A DNA stretch of 64,000 bases from Candidatus Microsaccharimonas sossegonensis (GTDB taxonomy: Bacteria > Patescibacteriota > Saccharimonadia > Saccharimonadales > Saccharimonadaceae), in the NCBI GenBank assembly GCA_004100325.1, contig SCKX01000001.1:479453-543452 (forward strand), given 5' to 3'. The first letter of the stretch is position 1; every line of letters begins with the position of its first letter. A program made the position numbers and the translations under genes. This document shows, piece after piece, positions 16,428 to 25,145 of the stretch. The notes beneath the pieces were generated by a model. That model searched no databases and had not been told where the DNA came from. It was given only the letters and a program-made list of their open reading frames with translations.

Positions 16428-19070
16428 TTACAATGCATCATTACTGGAAGCTGCAGCTTTTTTCTTCCGTGTCCTTGTTCTTTTCCGTTTTGGCTTTGCA
16501 GATTCTTTTTCTTGCTCTTCTGAGATGACAACCGAAGCAGATCCAAAGGCTGGTGTCACCACTTGCTGGACGGCTGCTGCGCCAGCGTCGAGTGGCCAGT
16601 TCCTTGCCTGGGCTTGTGATTGGGGCTGCGGTTTTGATGCTTGGACTGCTTGTTGCTGCACGGCAATGGCTTCGGCTATTGCCGCTTCTACCTCTGCTCG
16701 AGGGCGGCTGTAGTTGCGCCGGGTATTTTCAATGATCAGGGCGGTGTTATCAATCTGTTCGGGTGGCAGCGTCAATGTAGTAGCACTAAAGGCAGGTGCC
16801 TTCTCTCCCCCGATGACCATGTTGATGATGAAGTGTCTATTATGCATCTGAAGTAAATCTTGGGCTTCGAATTGTGGTTCAAATTGTTTTGCGAGAATTG
16901 GTGAGTCATCTGCCGAGACACGGAACGAAATCATTGTCCCGACGTTTCCAAAAACAGCGTCACGTACGGTGTCAGTCATTTGAGAGATATATTGATTAGC
17001 AACAGTCAGATTGAGGCCATATTTACGTGCTTCTGACAATATCGTTGCAAACGAATCGGTCGCAAAGTTTTGAAACTCGTCGACGTACAAATAGAATGGA
17101 CGGCGGTCTTCGATGTTCGGGATGTCGCTGCGACTCATGGCGGCAAGCTGCACCTTTGTTACAAGGAAGGCACCGAGGATAGCGGCATTGTCTTCGCCGA
17201 TCAAACCTTTGGAAAGGTTGACGATCAAAATCTTGCCTTGGTCCATGATTTCACGGATATTAAAGGTTGATTTCGGTTGACCGATGATGTTACGAATGAT
17301 TGGGTTAGCGGTGAAAGCCCCCACCTTGTTGAGCACCGGCGCGATGGCTTCGGACTGGAACTTATCGTTCCAGCTGGCAAACTCGACGTTCCAGAACTGC
17401 AGGACGACGGTGTCAGTGGAGTATTCCAAAGTCTCTTTTCGAAACTTTTTGTCGGTCAGCATGCGAGTAATATCAAGCATGGTTGTTGATGGACGGTCAA
17501 GTAGCGCCAAAATGGTGTACCGCAGGATGTATTCTAGTCGTGGACCCCACGATTCACCGAACATACGCTTTAAAACACCAATCACCTCCGATGAGATATT
17601 CGTCTTTTGACTTGGGTTGATGACCTCCAGGGGGTTAAACCCTAATGGATAGGCGGTATCGGCAGGGTTAAAGTACACCACGTCGTGCATACGACTGCCC
17701 GGAATAAAGCGCATGTTATCGACGGCAAAGTCGCCGTGCGGGTCGATGATAGCGTAGCCATGCCCGTGGAAGATGTCTGAGAGGGCAAACAGCTCTAGCG
17801 TCCCCGACTTCCCTGCTCCGGTCTGTCCGATAATATACACATGACGTGAGCGATCCGATCGCAGCATACCAAACTGGTGGTTGATTCCGCGGAAGTTTGT
17901 CAGACCAAAAGCACTAATATTTTCATCAATGGCAGTGTTGCCAGTGATTACCGGAAGCTTTGCTGGCGGCTCGGCGGTTTTAGATGATGCCCAGACGATG
18001 TTTGGCGTTTCGACATTGGTGTGCGGCAAGTGGAAGACACTGGCGAGCTCTTCAATATTCAAGATAAAACCACTTCTACCGAACGATCGCTGACGGTATT
18101 TGGAAAGATCTTCGGTTTTAAAGCTGGCGCTGGAAACTTTAAAGCCATTTAAGTTCGTGCTGTTGTACTGCTTGAAAGTGCCTACGATCGCCTGCATGCG
18201 CTGACGGGCAGTGACTTGGTTATCTCCGAGGTAGGCAAGGCGAATTTTTACCTGGTAGCCTAGCTTTGTCGCTTTCTTCTCTGCTTCGGCGATACGTGTT
18301 TTGTTACGATCAGATAATTCTTTTGGGGCAGCAGCTTTGGCTGAATCTTCAGGTGGTTTCCAAAGGGCTTCAAAAATGCCGGCGAAAAACGATACTCCCC
18401 CACCACTGCCACCAAAAATGCTCGTTTTTCCGGATTTTACGCCTTTAATCCAGGCTTCGGATTGTTTGTGCCATTCATCGGCGATCGGTCTAACCAGGAT
18501 TTGAATCCAGATTTCTTCACCGGTTTGTTCGAGCTTGGCAAGCGTGCCGGTAATACCCGCTAAAGGGTCGACCTCAAAGTTTTGAAAAGTTTTGATCGGA
18601 AGGACTTCGGGGTCGGTCAGGACAATTTCAGAAGTATAAATTACAGAATGTTCCCTTTCATGGGTAACATAATCTTCATCGGCTTCACGAATCTGAACTG
18701 TTGGATACTGGGAATAAATCTGGCTTTCAACAAAGCTTCGCAGCGGCTTTGGTACCCAAGTATAAAAACGAATCTGCCCACTTACCGAGGCAATCTCAAA
18801 GCTAAGGTGCTCCTGAATACCGTTGTTCATCTTCCGCTCTGTTTTGTCGCGAAGAATACCGTGAAGACTAGCGAAGAGTTGTTCGGCAGCCAGTTCTTGC
18901 TTATCATTTGTTTTTGGAATCTCAAGAATTAAAAGATCACTTTCAACGTTGGGAGCAATTTGTTCCGCCTTGCGGTAGTTGCGCCAGGTGAGAAATCCGA
19001 GAATTAAAACAATAGGTATCCATATGTACCACTGGAGAAAAAAATTAAGAATGTCGCCGATAATACTCAT
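16428..19070 (-). CDS. TraG/VirD4-like DNA-binding ATPase with DUF87-type core
   Basis: An 880-residue membrane-anchored P-loop ATPase related to conjugative coupling proteins and HerA/VirB4. One N-terminal helix (about 15-30), then a roughly 350-residue N-terminal domain of unknown role, Walker A GQTGAGKS (415-422) followed by IDPHGDFAVDN, Walker B FYLYVDEFQNF, and a sensor-like TVANQYISQM block. The C-terminal 120 residues are low complexity (Gln/Ala, then Lys/Arg-rich KPKRKRTRTRKKKAAAS). Such proteins pump DNA or protein substrates; no relaxase or other conjugation gene is next to it, so a chromosomal role such as DNA uptake or secretion is plausible. Monocistronic on the minus strand. Confidence 0.8.
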   Translation of the reverse strand: MSIIGDILNFFLQWYIWIPIVLILGFLTWRNYRKAEQIAPNVESDLLILEIPKTNDKQELAAEQLFASLHGILRDKTERKMNNGIQEHLSFEIASVSGQIRFYTWVPKPLRSFVESQIYSQYPTVQIREADEDYVTHEREHSVIYTSEIVLTDPEVLPIKTFQNFEVDPLAGITGTLAKLEQTGEEIWIQILVRPIADEWHKQSEAWIKGVKSGKTSIFGGSGGGVSFFAGIFEALWKPPEDSAKAAAPKELSDRNKTRIAEAEKKATKLGYQVKIRLAYLGDNQVTARQRMQAIVGTFKQYNSTNLNGFKVSSASFKTEDLSKYRQRSFGRSGFILNIEELASVFHLPHTNVETPNIVWASSKTAEPPAKLPVITGNTAIDENISAFGLTNFRGINHQFGMLRSDRSRHVYIIGQTGAGKSGTLELFALSDIFHGHGYAIIDPHGDFAVDNMRFIPGSRMHDVVYFNPADTAYPLGFNPLEVINPSQKTNISSEVIGVLKRMFGESWGPRLEYILRYTILALLDRPSTTMLDITRMLTDKKFRKETLEYSTDTVVLQFWNVEFASWNDKFQSEAIAPVLNKVGAFTANPIIRNIIGQPKSTFNIREIMDQGKILIVNLSKGLIGEDNAAILGAFLVTKVQLAAMSRSDIPNIEDRRPFYLYVDEFQNFATDSFATILSEARKYGLNLTVANQYISQMTDTVRDAVFGNVGTMISFRVSADDSPILAKQFEPQFEAQDLLQMHNRHFIINMVIGGEKAPAFSATTLTLPPEQIDNTALIIENTRRNYSRPRAEVEAAIAEAIAVQQQAVQASKPQPQSQAQARNWPLDAGAAAVQQVVTPAFGSASVVISEEQEKESAKPKRKRTRTRKKKAAASSNDAL

Positions 19071-19140
19071 AATAGTGTCTATGTTATTCTCTCACCTCTG
19101 ATACATAATGTCTACTGTCTTGAACCATTGGTTCCTAAGA

Positions 19141-19404
19141 ACGGCTGTTGGATGAAGCTTTTTAAGACAACGTGGCTATTGTAAGAATCTTGGTATAGCC
19201 AGGAATCTTACAATAGCCAGCGACATAGTAATTGTCTTAAAAAGCTTCATCCACCATCCATTCGACAACCGTAATTGTTTCGCCGAAGATTTCATTCATG
19301 CATTTCATGACACTTATTATGTCGCTGGACAAAGAGGGATTCCTGGCTATACCAAGATTCACTCTTTGTCCACGGTGTCCTGAAATGCATGAAAGAAATC
19401 TTCG
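19141..19404. repeat. Nested palindromic element with complementary loops
   Basis: Hairpin 1: GATGAAGCTTTTTAAGACAA (19151-19170) pairs perfectly with 19232-19251; inside, 19173-19186 pairs perfectly with 19206-19219. Hairpin 2: 19284-19313 pairs with 19375-19404 (10 + 11 + 5 bp, small mismatches); inside, GGACAAAGAG (19327-19336) pairs with 19362-19371. The apical loop regions are complementary to each other: 19185-19207 is the exact reverse complement of 19338-19360 (23 nt). A further segment, 19217-19231, complements 19314-19328 (14 of 15). It fills the space between two minus-strand genes, starting 10 nt after a stop codon. No ORF inside. Confidence 0.92.
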
Positions 19405-19413
19405 TTGGGACGA

Positions 19414-20466
19414 CTATTGAACGTCGAGAGTGTAGGTAGCCTTGGCAACTCGCTTAAACTGCGGCTTGCTTTGAAGGTTCAAAAGAATAGTCGTTTCCTT
19501 AACTTGGCGGCTTTTTAATACTCGTTTGACGATTTCGTCGCGGTGCAGCGGTTCGCTTGAGTCGCGTAGCACCTGCGCGATAATGTCTGAGACGGTCCCC
19601 TTGCTGTAGCCCCAGTTGTCGAGGGCGTAGATACCACGACCGATGAGCACAAACCGCTTGTCTTTAATCAGTTCGTTGTGAATCGCCTGTGTCGTGACGT
19701 CTTTTCGTTTAAAACTTGAGTCTTTAATACTTTTCGCAATTTCTGAAAAGTGTAGGGGTTTTTTGTTCTCTGATAAAATGACGTAAATTTTATCGCGAAT
19801 ATTCTTCGGGTTAACGGTTGGCCATTTTATGAGCCCCCAACTATCACGAAGGTGCGCCAGTTGTTTACTTATGCTTGCAAGGGCAGAAACATGGCTAGGA
19901 TGCTCGTAATGAAGTGCATCGTGAAGCTGATCAAGCGACAGAGGTTCTTTATGTTCTTTGATCGTCTTCACAATCTCGTCTATTTCAGCGCGCATCTTCT
20001 TTTCGTCACCGTATTCAGCGATACCAACAGCACTATGGTAGTTGTCGTTTTCGTCAATCACGGTCAAGCCAGGGGCAAGCGTCGCAATAAAAGCGACGTG
20101 GGCACGTTCCTGTTGGTTGGTAATGCGACCATATAGTTTGTCGGCAAGATCCTGCGTCCTAGCAACACGACCCACTTCGCTTAGTGTACGAATAAAAGTT
20201 TTTTCAAGGGTGGTGACGGCTTCGGTCTTGCCATCTTCGGCAGCGATCTTCAGGCGGATAAGAATCGCCTTCTCTAGTTGACGAACACGTTCACGAGTAA
20301 TGCCAAGCAGTTCTCCGATTTGTTCAAGAGTTTCTCGGCGGTCATACAACCCAAAACGACGGGTAATAATTTCACGTTCACGCTCCTGCTCAATAAGTGA
20401 TAGAACATTTGTAACGCCTGATTTTAGGTCGGTCGTCGGCTGTTTTTGGTCGTTTGCGTCGCTCAT
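19414..20466 (-). CDS. Sigma-70 region 4 / HARE-HTH regulator
   Basis: A 350-residue putative transcription factor. Residues about 22-75 (SLIEQEREREIITRRFGLYDRRETLEQIGELLGITRERVRQLEKAI) match sigma-70 region 4, the -35-contacting helix-turn-helix. The rest contains repeated winged-helix segments of the HARE-HTH/RpoE-delta type (EPLSLDQLHDALHYEHPSHVS, KPLHFSEIAKSIKDSS, EPLHRDEIVKRVLKSRQV). There is no region 2, so it cannot act as a complete sigma factor; it may bind core polymerase or promoters as an accessory factor. A consensus promoter with an inverted repeat lies upstream, and AGGAG precedes the ATG by 13 nt. Confidence 0.8.
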   Translation of the reverse strand: MSDANDQKQPTTDLKSGVTNVLSLIEQEREREIITRRFGLYDRRETLEQIGELLGITRERVRQLEKAILIRLKIAAEDGKTEAVTTLEKTFIRTLSEVGRVARTQDLADKLYGRITNQQERAHVAFIATLAPGLTVIDENDNYHSAVGIAEYGDEKKMRAEIDEIVKTIKEHKEPLSLDQLHDALHYEHPSHVSALASISKQLAHLRDSWGLIKWPTVNPKNIRDKIYVILSENKKPLHFSEIAKSIKDSSFKRKDVTTQAIHNELIKDKRFVLIGRGIYALDNWGYSKGTVSDIIAQVLRDSSEPLHRDEIVKRVLKSRQVKETTILLNLQSKPQFKRVAKATYTLDVQ

Positions 20467-20525
20467 CAGTTGGTCTATCTCCTCGCCACACCTCTAGTAT
20501 TATCGAATATATCTCTGTGCTTAAC

Positions 20526-20559
20526 ATTATATAAGATATTTGTAACTATGTCAAATATC
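20526..20559 (-). promoter_or_regulatory. Consensus promoter with overlapping inverted repeat
   Basis: On the minus strand TTGACA (20549-20554), 17-nt spacer, TATAAT (20526-20531): a perfect consensus promoter for the sigma-like gene. GATATTTG (20535-20542) and CAAATATC (20552-20559) form an 8-bp inverted repeat covering spacer and -35, a candidate operator. Confidence 0.75.
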
Positions 20560-20645
20560 ATAGTATAAATAAGCAAATCTTGAATGATTAGATTGATTAT
20601 AGCATGAAATAGACACGGATAGTAAATAGTGTTATGAGGCTTTAG

Positions 20646-20654
20646 TTATCCACA
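20646..20654 (+). promoter_or_regulatory. DnaA box
   Basis: TTATCCACA, a perfect consensus site, just downstream of the prepilin gene on the minus strand. Function inferred from motif only. Confidence 0.35.
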
Positions 20655-20674
20655 AGATGTGGTATGGTTTGCAC

Positions 20675-21472
20675 TTAACAACTGCCACTTTGAATCTTTA
20701 ACGAATCCGTGATACGCCACCGTAAGTCGCTATACTTTGAATACGTTGCTTCGATACAATACCAGGCCTGCGCTTGTGGCGTAGGAAGCGGTTCGGCTCG
20801 CGTGCCGCCGTTGGTTGAAGTTGCCCAGCTATCCCAAAAAGTAGTAATTGGATATGACCCGCCTTGTCGAGTTTGCCGGTCCACCAGTTCATAGTAGAAG
20901 TTCTTGACGACCGACTCTTGTGATTTATTATAGGTATCATTGGTGGTAAAAGTATTGGCATAATTAAGAAGCGTTGTAGCTGTAACCGGTGTCGTATAGA
21001 CTTTAGAGTCCCAGCCGGTGATCTGCATGCTACCACGATTCCAGTTACCACAGCCAGTGATGTAGGCATTGGTTTGACCACCTTGGTTGACGCCATTGCC
21101 TGCCCCTTCATTGACGAGGTCCTGGCAAATTTGTGACATCAGGACGCCATTTTGAACCGGGGTCAGTGCGCCTCCTCCACCGTAATAATTGATAGTTCCA
21201 GAATGTTTCAGCGTTAAAGTGACGTTTGGCGAGGCAGTAATATCACTCGGAAGGGTTGTCGGGTAGACGCCGTTGTTCTGCGAAGCAAGTCGCTGCATCT
21301 CACCAGACACTCGGTCGAGGTCGGCTTCCATTGCCTTGTCGGCGGCATTTTTCTGCACGCCGTTATAAGCAACAACCGATACGGCAACAAGAATGCCAAT
21401 CACGATGATCACAATGATCAATTCGACGATGGTAAAACCAGATTTTTTTGAGTGTGCCCACCGGACCTTCAT
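20675..21472 (-). CDS. Type IV prepilin-like protein
   Basis: A 265-residue protein with a prepilin leader: KVRWAHSKKSGFTIVELIIVIIVIGILVAV (processing after the Gly, Glu at +5, then the polymerisation helix about residues 12-33). A helical stalk (NAADKAMEADLDRVSGEMQRL) and a C-terminal globular domain with four Cys (CQDL, TGCGNW, WYCIEA, QSGSC) that could form disulfides. Thus a likely major or minor pilin of a type IV or pseudopilus system. The pilin-like protein at 149-1255 is a relative with another C-terminal domain; no assembly ATPase lies nearby. Confidence 0.82.
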   Translation of the reverse strand: MKVRWAHSKKSGFTIVELIIVIIVIGILVAVSVVAYNGVQKNAADKAMEADLDRVSGEMQRLASQNNGVYPTTLPSDITASPNVTLTLKHSGTINYYGGGGALTPVQNGVLMSQICQDLVNEGAGNGVNQGGQTNAYITGCGNWNRGSMQITGWDSKVYTTPVTATTLLNYANTFTTNDTYNKSQESVVKNFYYELVDRQTRQGGSYPITTFWDSWATSTNGGTRAEPLPTPQAQAWYCIEATYSKYSDLRWRITDSLKIQSGSC

Positions 21473-21495
21473 CTTTCTAGCTTAGCATGAATGAA

Positions 21496-21633
21496 CTATG
21501 ATCGGTGTTGCAGAAGACGGATGCTGAGTAGCAGGATAAAAAGCGTCCACGCCACCCACGAAATAAAAGCAACCCAGGTACCGAGTCCCGCAAGTATGAC
21601 ACTATCATCAGGGCGAGGAATGACGTACGCCAT
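21496..21633 (-). CDS. Possible 45-residue membrane protein
   Basis: The reading frame gives MAYVIPRPDDSVILAGLGTW followed by VAFISWVAWTLFILLLSIRL and LQHRS: a polar start, one strongly hydrophobic helix and a basic end, as in genuine small membrane proteins. A TATACT box (21648-21653) lies 14 nt before the ATG. It fills the gap between topA and the prepilin gene. It is too short for certainty. Confidence 0.4.
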   Translation of the reverse strand: MAYVIPRPDDSVILAGLGTWVAFISWVAWTLFILLLSIRLLQHRS

Positions 21634-21734
21634 GCGCTCAGATTGCCAGTATAAAATAGTAGCGGTAATACCGGATGGTGCGGCGCAAGCACCGACGTAT
21701 CATTGTTTTTTAGTGAGGGTGCTTGATTTCTTTT

Positions 21735-24131
21735 TCATTTCTTCTTTGGTGTCGTCTTTCGTTTAGCAGTAACTTGTTTGGCTGCGGATTTCTTCGTGGT
21801 TACAGCTCCTCGCCGGGCGAAGCGTCCTTTGGTGGCAGGTGCTTCATCAAGAAGTTTTTTTGCTTTTTCGTGCGTGATTTTTTCGGGTTTTACGTCCTTC
21901 GGAATCTTGGCATTCTTCTTGCCGTCAGTGATGTAGGGACCGTAGCGACCGTTTAATACTTTGAGACCGTCGCCGAAGTCGGTAATATTTTTCTCTGCCT
22001 CGGATTTGAGTTTGGCGGCGTAGAGTTCGAGCGCTTGGTCGAGCGTAATGTCGTGCGGGTCAAGCGGTTTGATGCTGACGAAGAGTTTGTCGACTTGGAT
22101 GTAGGGACCGAATCGGCCAATGTTGGCTTTGATATCTTTACCCTCATCAGTTTGTCCCACCAGCCGCGGCAGCTCGAAGGCCTTTAGGGCTTGTTCAAGC
22201 GTGACGGTTTCAATGCGAGCACCGGCAGGCATTGGTGCAAATTGCGGTTTATTCTCTTTGTCCTCGGTGTCGCCGAGCTGGAGCATAGGTCCGAAACGAC
22301 CAAAACGCGCAAAAATCGGTTTACCGGATTCTGGGTCGATGCCAACCTGGGTGGCCTGCGCAACCTGTGAACGGTCGATATCGCCCGAATTTTCGATCAG
22401 TTTATGGAATGGTTGGTAGAATTTCTCAAGCATGACATTACGTGCTAGTGCACCAGTAGCGATTTTGTCAAAGTCCTGTTCGACATCGGCGGTAAAGCCA
22501 TAGTCGACTACTTGTTCAAAGTGATCGGTTAAAAAGTCGCTAATCATTTGGCCAACGCCGGTGGGTACTAATTTACCCTTATCGGAACCGGTTTTTTCTT
22601 TGATAATTTCTCGGGTAACGTCTTGACGGGAAGATGACTGTGGTGAAAACGTATAGGTAATCACCTCGCGTTCTTCACCTTCGCCGTCACCCTTCACGGC
22701 GTAATCGCGGGCTTGGATAGTGGCAATAATGGTGGCGTAGGTGGATGGACGACCAATGCCGAGCTCTTCCAGCTTCTTTACCAGCGATCCTTCGCTATAA
22801 CGGGCTGGTGGACGGGTAAACGTTTGCTTCGCAAGAACATTTTGCAGATCAAGCCTATCGCCGGATGCCATTGCTGGCAAGATGTCTGGGTCTTTTTTAC
22901 CGGAACCATAGACTTTGAGGAATCCAGGGAAGATAATCACTTCACCTTTGGCTTCAAAATGGGCTTCGAAAATTTTTCCCTCAGTGCTAATGACAATGGT
23001 GACTGTGGTCTTTTCGAGCTTCGCTGGAGCCATTTGACTGGCAAGCGCCCGGTTACGTATCAAGTCGTACAGTTTCTGGTCGTAGTCGTTACTACTCCCC
23101 TTTTTGAGCGTCATATCGGTTGGACGAATCGCTTCGTGGGCTTCCTGGGCACTGGCAGATTTTGTCTTGAACTGGCGAACCTGTGAGTATTCTTCGCCAA
23201 ACTCAGTGGTAATAAAAGATTTGGCGGCAGCGATCGCCTGACCGCTCAGGTTGACGGAGTCGGTACGCATGTAGGTGATCTTACCGTCTTGGTAGAGTTT
23301 CTGGGCGCTCGACATGGTCGCACGGGCACCAAAACCTAATTTGGAGTTAGCTTCTTGCTGCAAGGTGCTGGTGGTAAACGGCGCGCCAGGGTTTCGCGTT
23401 CCAGGGGTTTTTGTCACGTTGCTGACAGTAAAGGTCGCGTCTTTCAACGATTCGAGGAATGCTCTCGCTTCTGTTTCGGTCTCGAAACGATCCGGCAGTT
23501 CGGCTTTCACCAATTCGCCGCCATGCATAAATTCGGCAGTGACTTTAAAGGTGAACGAGGCTTCAAATTTTTGAATTTCGCGTTCGCGTTCAACCAGTAG
23601 GCGGACGGCTGGCGACTGGACACGACCGGCCGATTTTCCGCCAGGCACTTTTTGCCAGACAACGGGAGAAAGTTCAAACCCAACCAGGCGGTCCAAAATT
23701 TGTCGGGCTTGTTGGGCCGCAACGAGCTTCATATCGACCGTACGAGGTGTTTTTATCGCCTCCTCGATGGCTGATTTCGTAATTTCATGGAATACGATGC
23801 GGTTGGTCGTTATTGGGTCAAGCCCCAGCACTTCGCAAAGATGCCAGGCAATGGCTTCTCCCTCGCGGTCTTCATCGGTTGCCAGCCAGACTTGATCGGC
23901 AGTTTTAGTAGCTTTCTTCAGCGCTGTAATTGTTTTCTTTTTATCCTGGTCTACTTCATAGGTGGTCGCAAAGTTGTTTTTGATATCAATCGGTGGTGTG
24001 CCGGTTTTGGTTTTCTTGGCTATCGAACGGATATGACCAATACTTGAGAGCACCGTAAAGTCACGCCCGAGGTATTTCTCGATCGTTTTTGCTTTTGCTG
24101 GGGATTCGACGATGACTAGATTTTTTGCCAT
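21735..24131 (-). CDS. topA: DNA topoisomerase I
   Basis: Type IA topoisomerase of 798 residues, relaxing negative supercoils. The TOPRIM domain opens the protein (NLVIVESPAKAKTIEKYLG, and ATDEDREGEAIAWHL with the metal-binding DxDxE-like acidic residues), the active-site Tyr lies in ITYMRTDSVNLS. The C-terminal third has repeated GRFGP/GRYGPYI units (RFGRFGPMLQLGD, NIGRFGPYIQVD, LNGRYGPYITDG) without zinc-binding cysteines, and ends in a Lys-rich tail. I use the second in-frame Met (MAKNLVIVES) at 24131; the earlier ATG at 24188 gives 19 unlike residues. dprA lies upstream, a common pairing. Confidence 0.95.
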   Translation of the reverse strand: MAKNLVIVESPAKAKTIEKYLGRDFTVLSSIGHIRSIAKKTKTGTPPIDIKNNFATTYEVDQDKKKTITALKKATKTADQVWLATDEDREGEAIAWHLCEVLGLDPITTNRIVFHEITKSAIEEAIKTPRTVDMKLVAAQQARQILDRLVGFELSPVVWQKVPGGKSAGRVQSPAVRLLVEREREIQKFEASFTFKVTAEFMHGGELVKAELPDRFETETEARAFLESLKDATFTVSNVTKTPGTRNPGAPFTTSTLQQEANSKLGFGARATMSSAQKLYQDGKITYMRTDSVNLSGQAIAAAKSFITTEFGEEYSQVRQFKTKSASAQEAHEAIRPTDMTLKKGSSNDYDQKLYDLIRNRALASQMAPAKLEKTTVTIVISTEGKIFEAHFEAKGEVIIFPGFLKVYGSGKKDPDILPAMASGDRLDLQNVLAKQTFTRPPARYSEGSLVKKLEELGIGRPSTYATIIATIQARDYAVKGDGEGEEREVITYTFSPQSSSRQDVTREIIKEKTGSDKGKLVPTGVGQMISDFLTDHFEQVVDYGFTADVEQDFDKIATGALARNVMLEKFYQPFHKLIENSGDIDRSQVAQATQVGIDPESGKPIFARFGRFGPMLQLGDTEDKENKPQFAPMPAGARIETVTLEQALKAFELPRLVGQTDEGKDIKANIGRFGPYIQVDKLFVSIKPLDPHDITLDQALELYAAKLKSEAEKNITDFGDGLKVLNGRYGPYITDGKKNAKIPKDVKPEKITHEKAKKLLDEAPATKGRFARRGAVTTKKSAAKQVTAKRKTTPKKK

Positions 24132-24232
24132 ATTTTTGCAATTCTGCAGGTTTATTCTGCTCGTGTTTGCTTCACCAGCTAAACACAAGGCTCGACTTTA
24201 CACAACTGAAACGGTTTTGTAAATGGGTTAGC

Positions 24233-25090
24233 CTATATAATTGTCCAGCGATTGCCCCCTAAAGCTCTAATAATACCCTGGATTTCTAACATGGTGATTG
24301 ATTGTAAAAATTCGCTGGCGCTAAAACCCGATGCTTTCTGAAGTGCATCCCCATCACGAATACCAGATTTGAGAAGTTCGATAATTTTTATTTCTATCGC
24401 ATTGCTCCCTAGATTGAAGGTTGTTTGCGGCTCAAGTAAATGTGGGGCAATCACCTGTAGAATATCATCGACGCATGTGACAGGATGCGCTCCCTGTGAG
24501 ATCAGCCGGTTTGGACCCACCGACATGGGGCTGGTTATATTGCCAGGCACGGCAAACACTTCCCTATTTTGCTCGAGAGCGTGCGCAACGGTTGACAGTG
24601 TGCCGCTACGCGAGGCGGCTTCGGCGACGATAATCGCATCCGATACTCCACTCACAATGCGATTACGGGCGAGGAACTGGAAATCTCTTGCTAGTGTACC
24701 GGGTGGATATTCACTGATAAGGGCACCGCCGTTTTTAACAATAGCAACTGCCAATTTTTGATTCGTTGCCGGATATATCGTATCTAATCCGCCAGCAAGA
24801 ACCGCTATCGTTGTTCCGCCGGCTTTTAATGCGGCTTGATGGGCGATCGTGTCTATCCCTATCGCCAGTCCGCTGACAATAATCACTCCTTTCTGGGCAA
24901 GCTTGTAAGCTAAATTAAAGGTGACTTCTTTACCATAAGAAGTAGGTTTCCGACTTCCGACAATTGCTACCACCGGAGACCCCTCGTGCGGAAGCGTTCC
25001 AATAAAGTATAATGCTTTTGGCTTTTTTGCAATAGTACTTATGATCCGAAAAAATATATGATCATCTGGAGAAATAACATTGATTTTCAT
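24233..25090 (-). CDS. dprA: DNA-processing protein DprA
   Basis: DprA loads RecA on incoming single-stranded DNA during natural transformation. The 285-residue protein contains the Rossmann core: VAIVGSRKPTSYGKEVT, VSGLAIGIDTIAHQAAL, GGTTIAVLAGGLDTIYPATN, GALISEYPPGT, FLARNRIVSGVSDAIIVAEA and SGTLSTVAHALEQNREVFAVPGNI. The C-terminal 60 residues look like the winged-helix DML1-type domain. It lacks the N-terminal SAM domain of some homologues. A TTGACA and TAAAAC pair upstream overlaps a divergent promoter for the non-coding RNA at 25146. Presence supports DNA uptake in this organism. Confidence 0.93.
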   Translation of the reverse strand: MKINVISPDDHIFFRIISTIAKKPKALYFIGTLPHEGSPVVAIVGSRKPTSYGKEVTFNLAYKLAQKGVIIVSGLAIGIDTIAHQAALKAGGTTIAVLAGGLDTIYPATNQKLAVAIVKNGGALISEYPPGTLARDFQFLARNRIVSGVSDAIIVAEAASRSGTLSTVAHALEQNREVFAVPGNITSPMSVGPNRLISQGAHPVTCVDDILQVIAPHLLEPQTTFNLGSNAIEIKIIELLKSGIRDGDALQKASGFSASEFLQSITMLEIQGIIRALGGNRWTII

Positions 25091-25110
25091 AGATTTTGTT
25101 TTAGAATGTA

Positions 25111-25139
25111 TTGACTATATGTCAAATACATGCTAAAAT
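25111..25139 (+). promoter_or_regulatory. Promoter of plus-strand ncRNA locus
   Basis: TTGACT (25111-25116), 17-nt spacer, TAAAAT (25134-25139). No ORF follows; the transcript would end at the terminator at 25471-25509. The palindromic sequence also gives TTGACA on the opposite strand toward dprA. Confidence 0.7.
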
Positions 25140-25145
25140 GCAAAG

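Noticed and set aside
16172-16713. Plus-strand ORFs at the end of the ftsQ-downstream gap
   Set aside because: Cys/Leu-rich translations without start signals, and the second runs antisense to the TraG-like gene.
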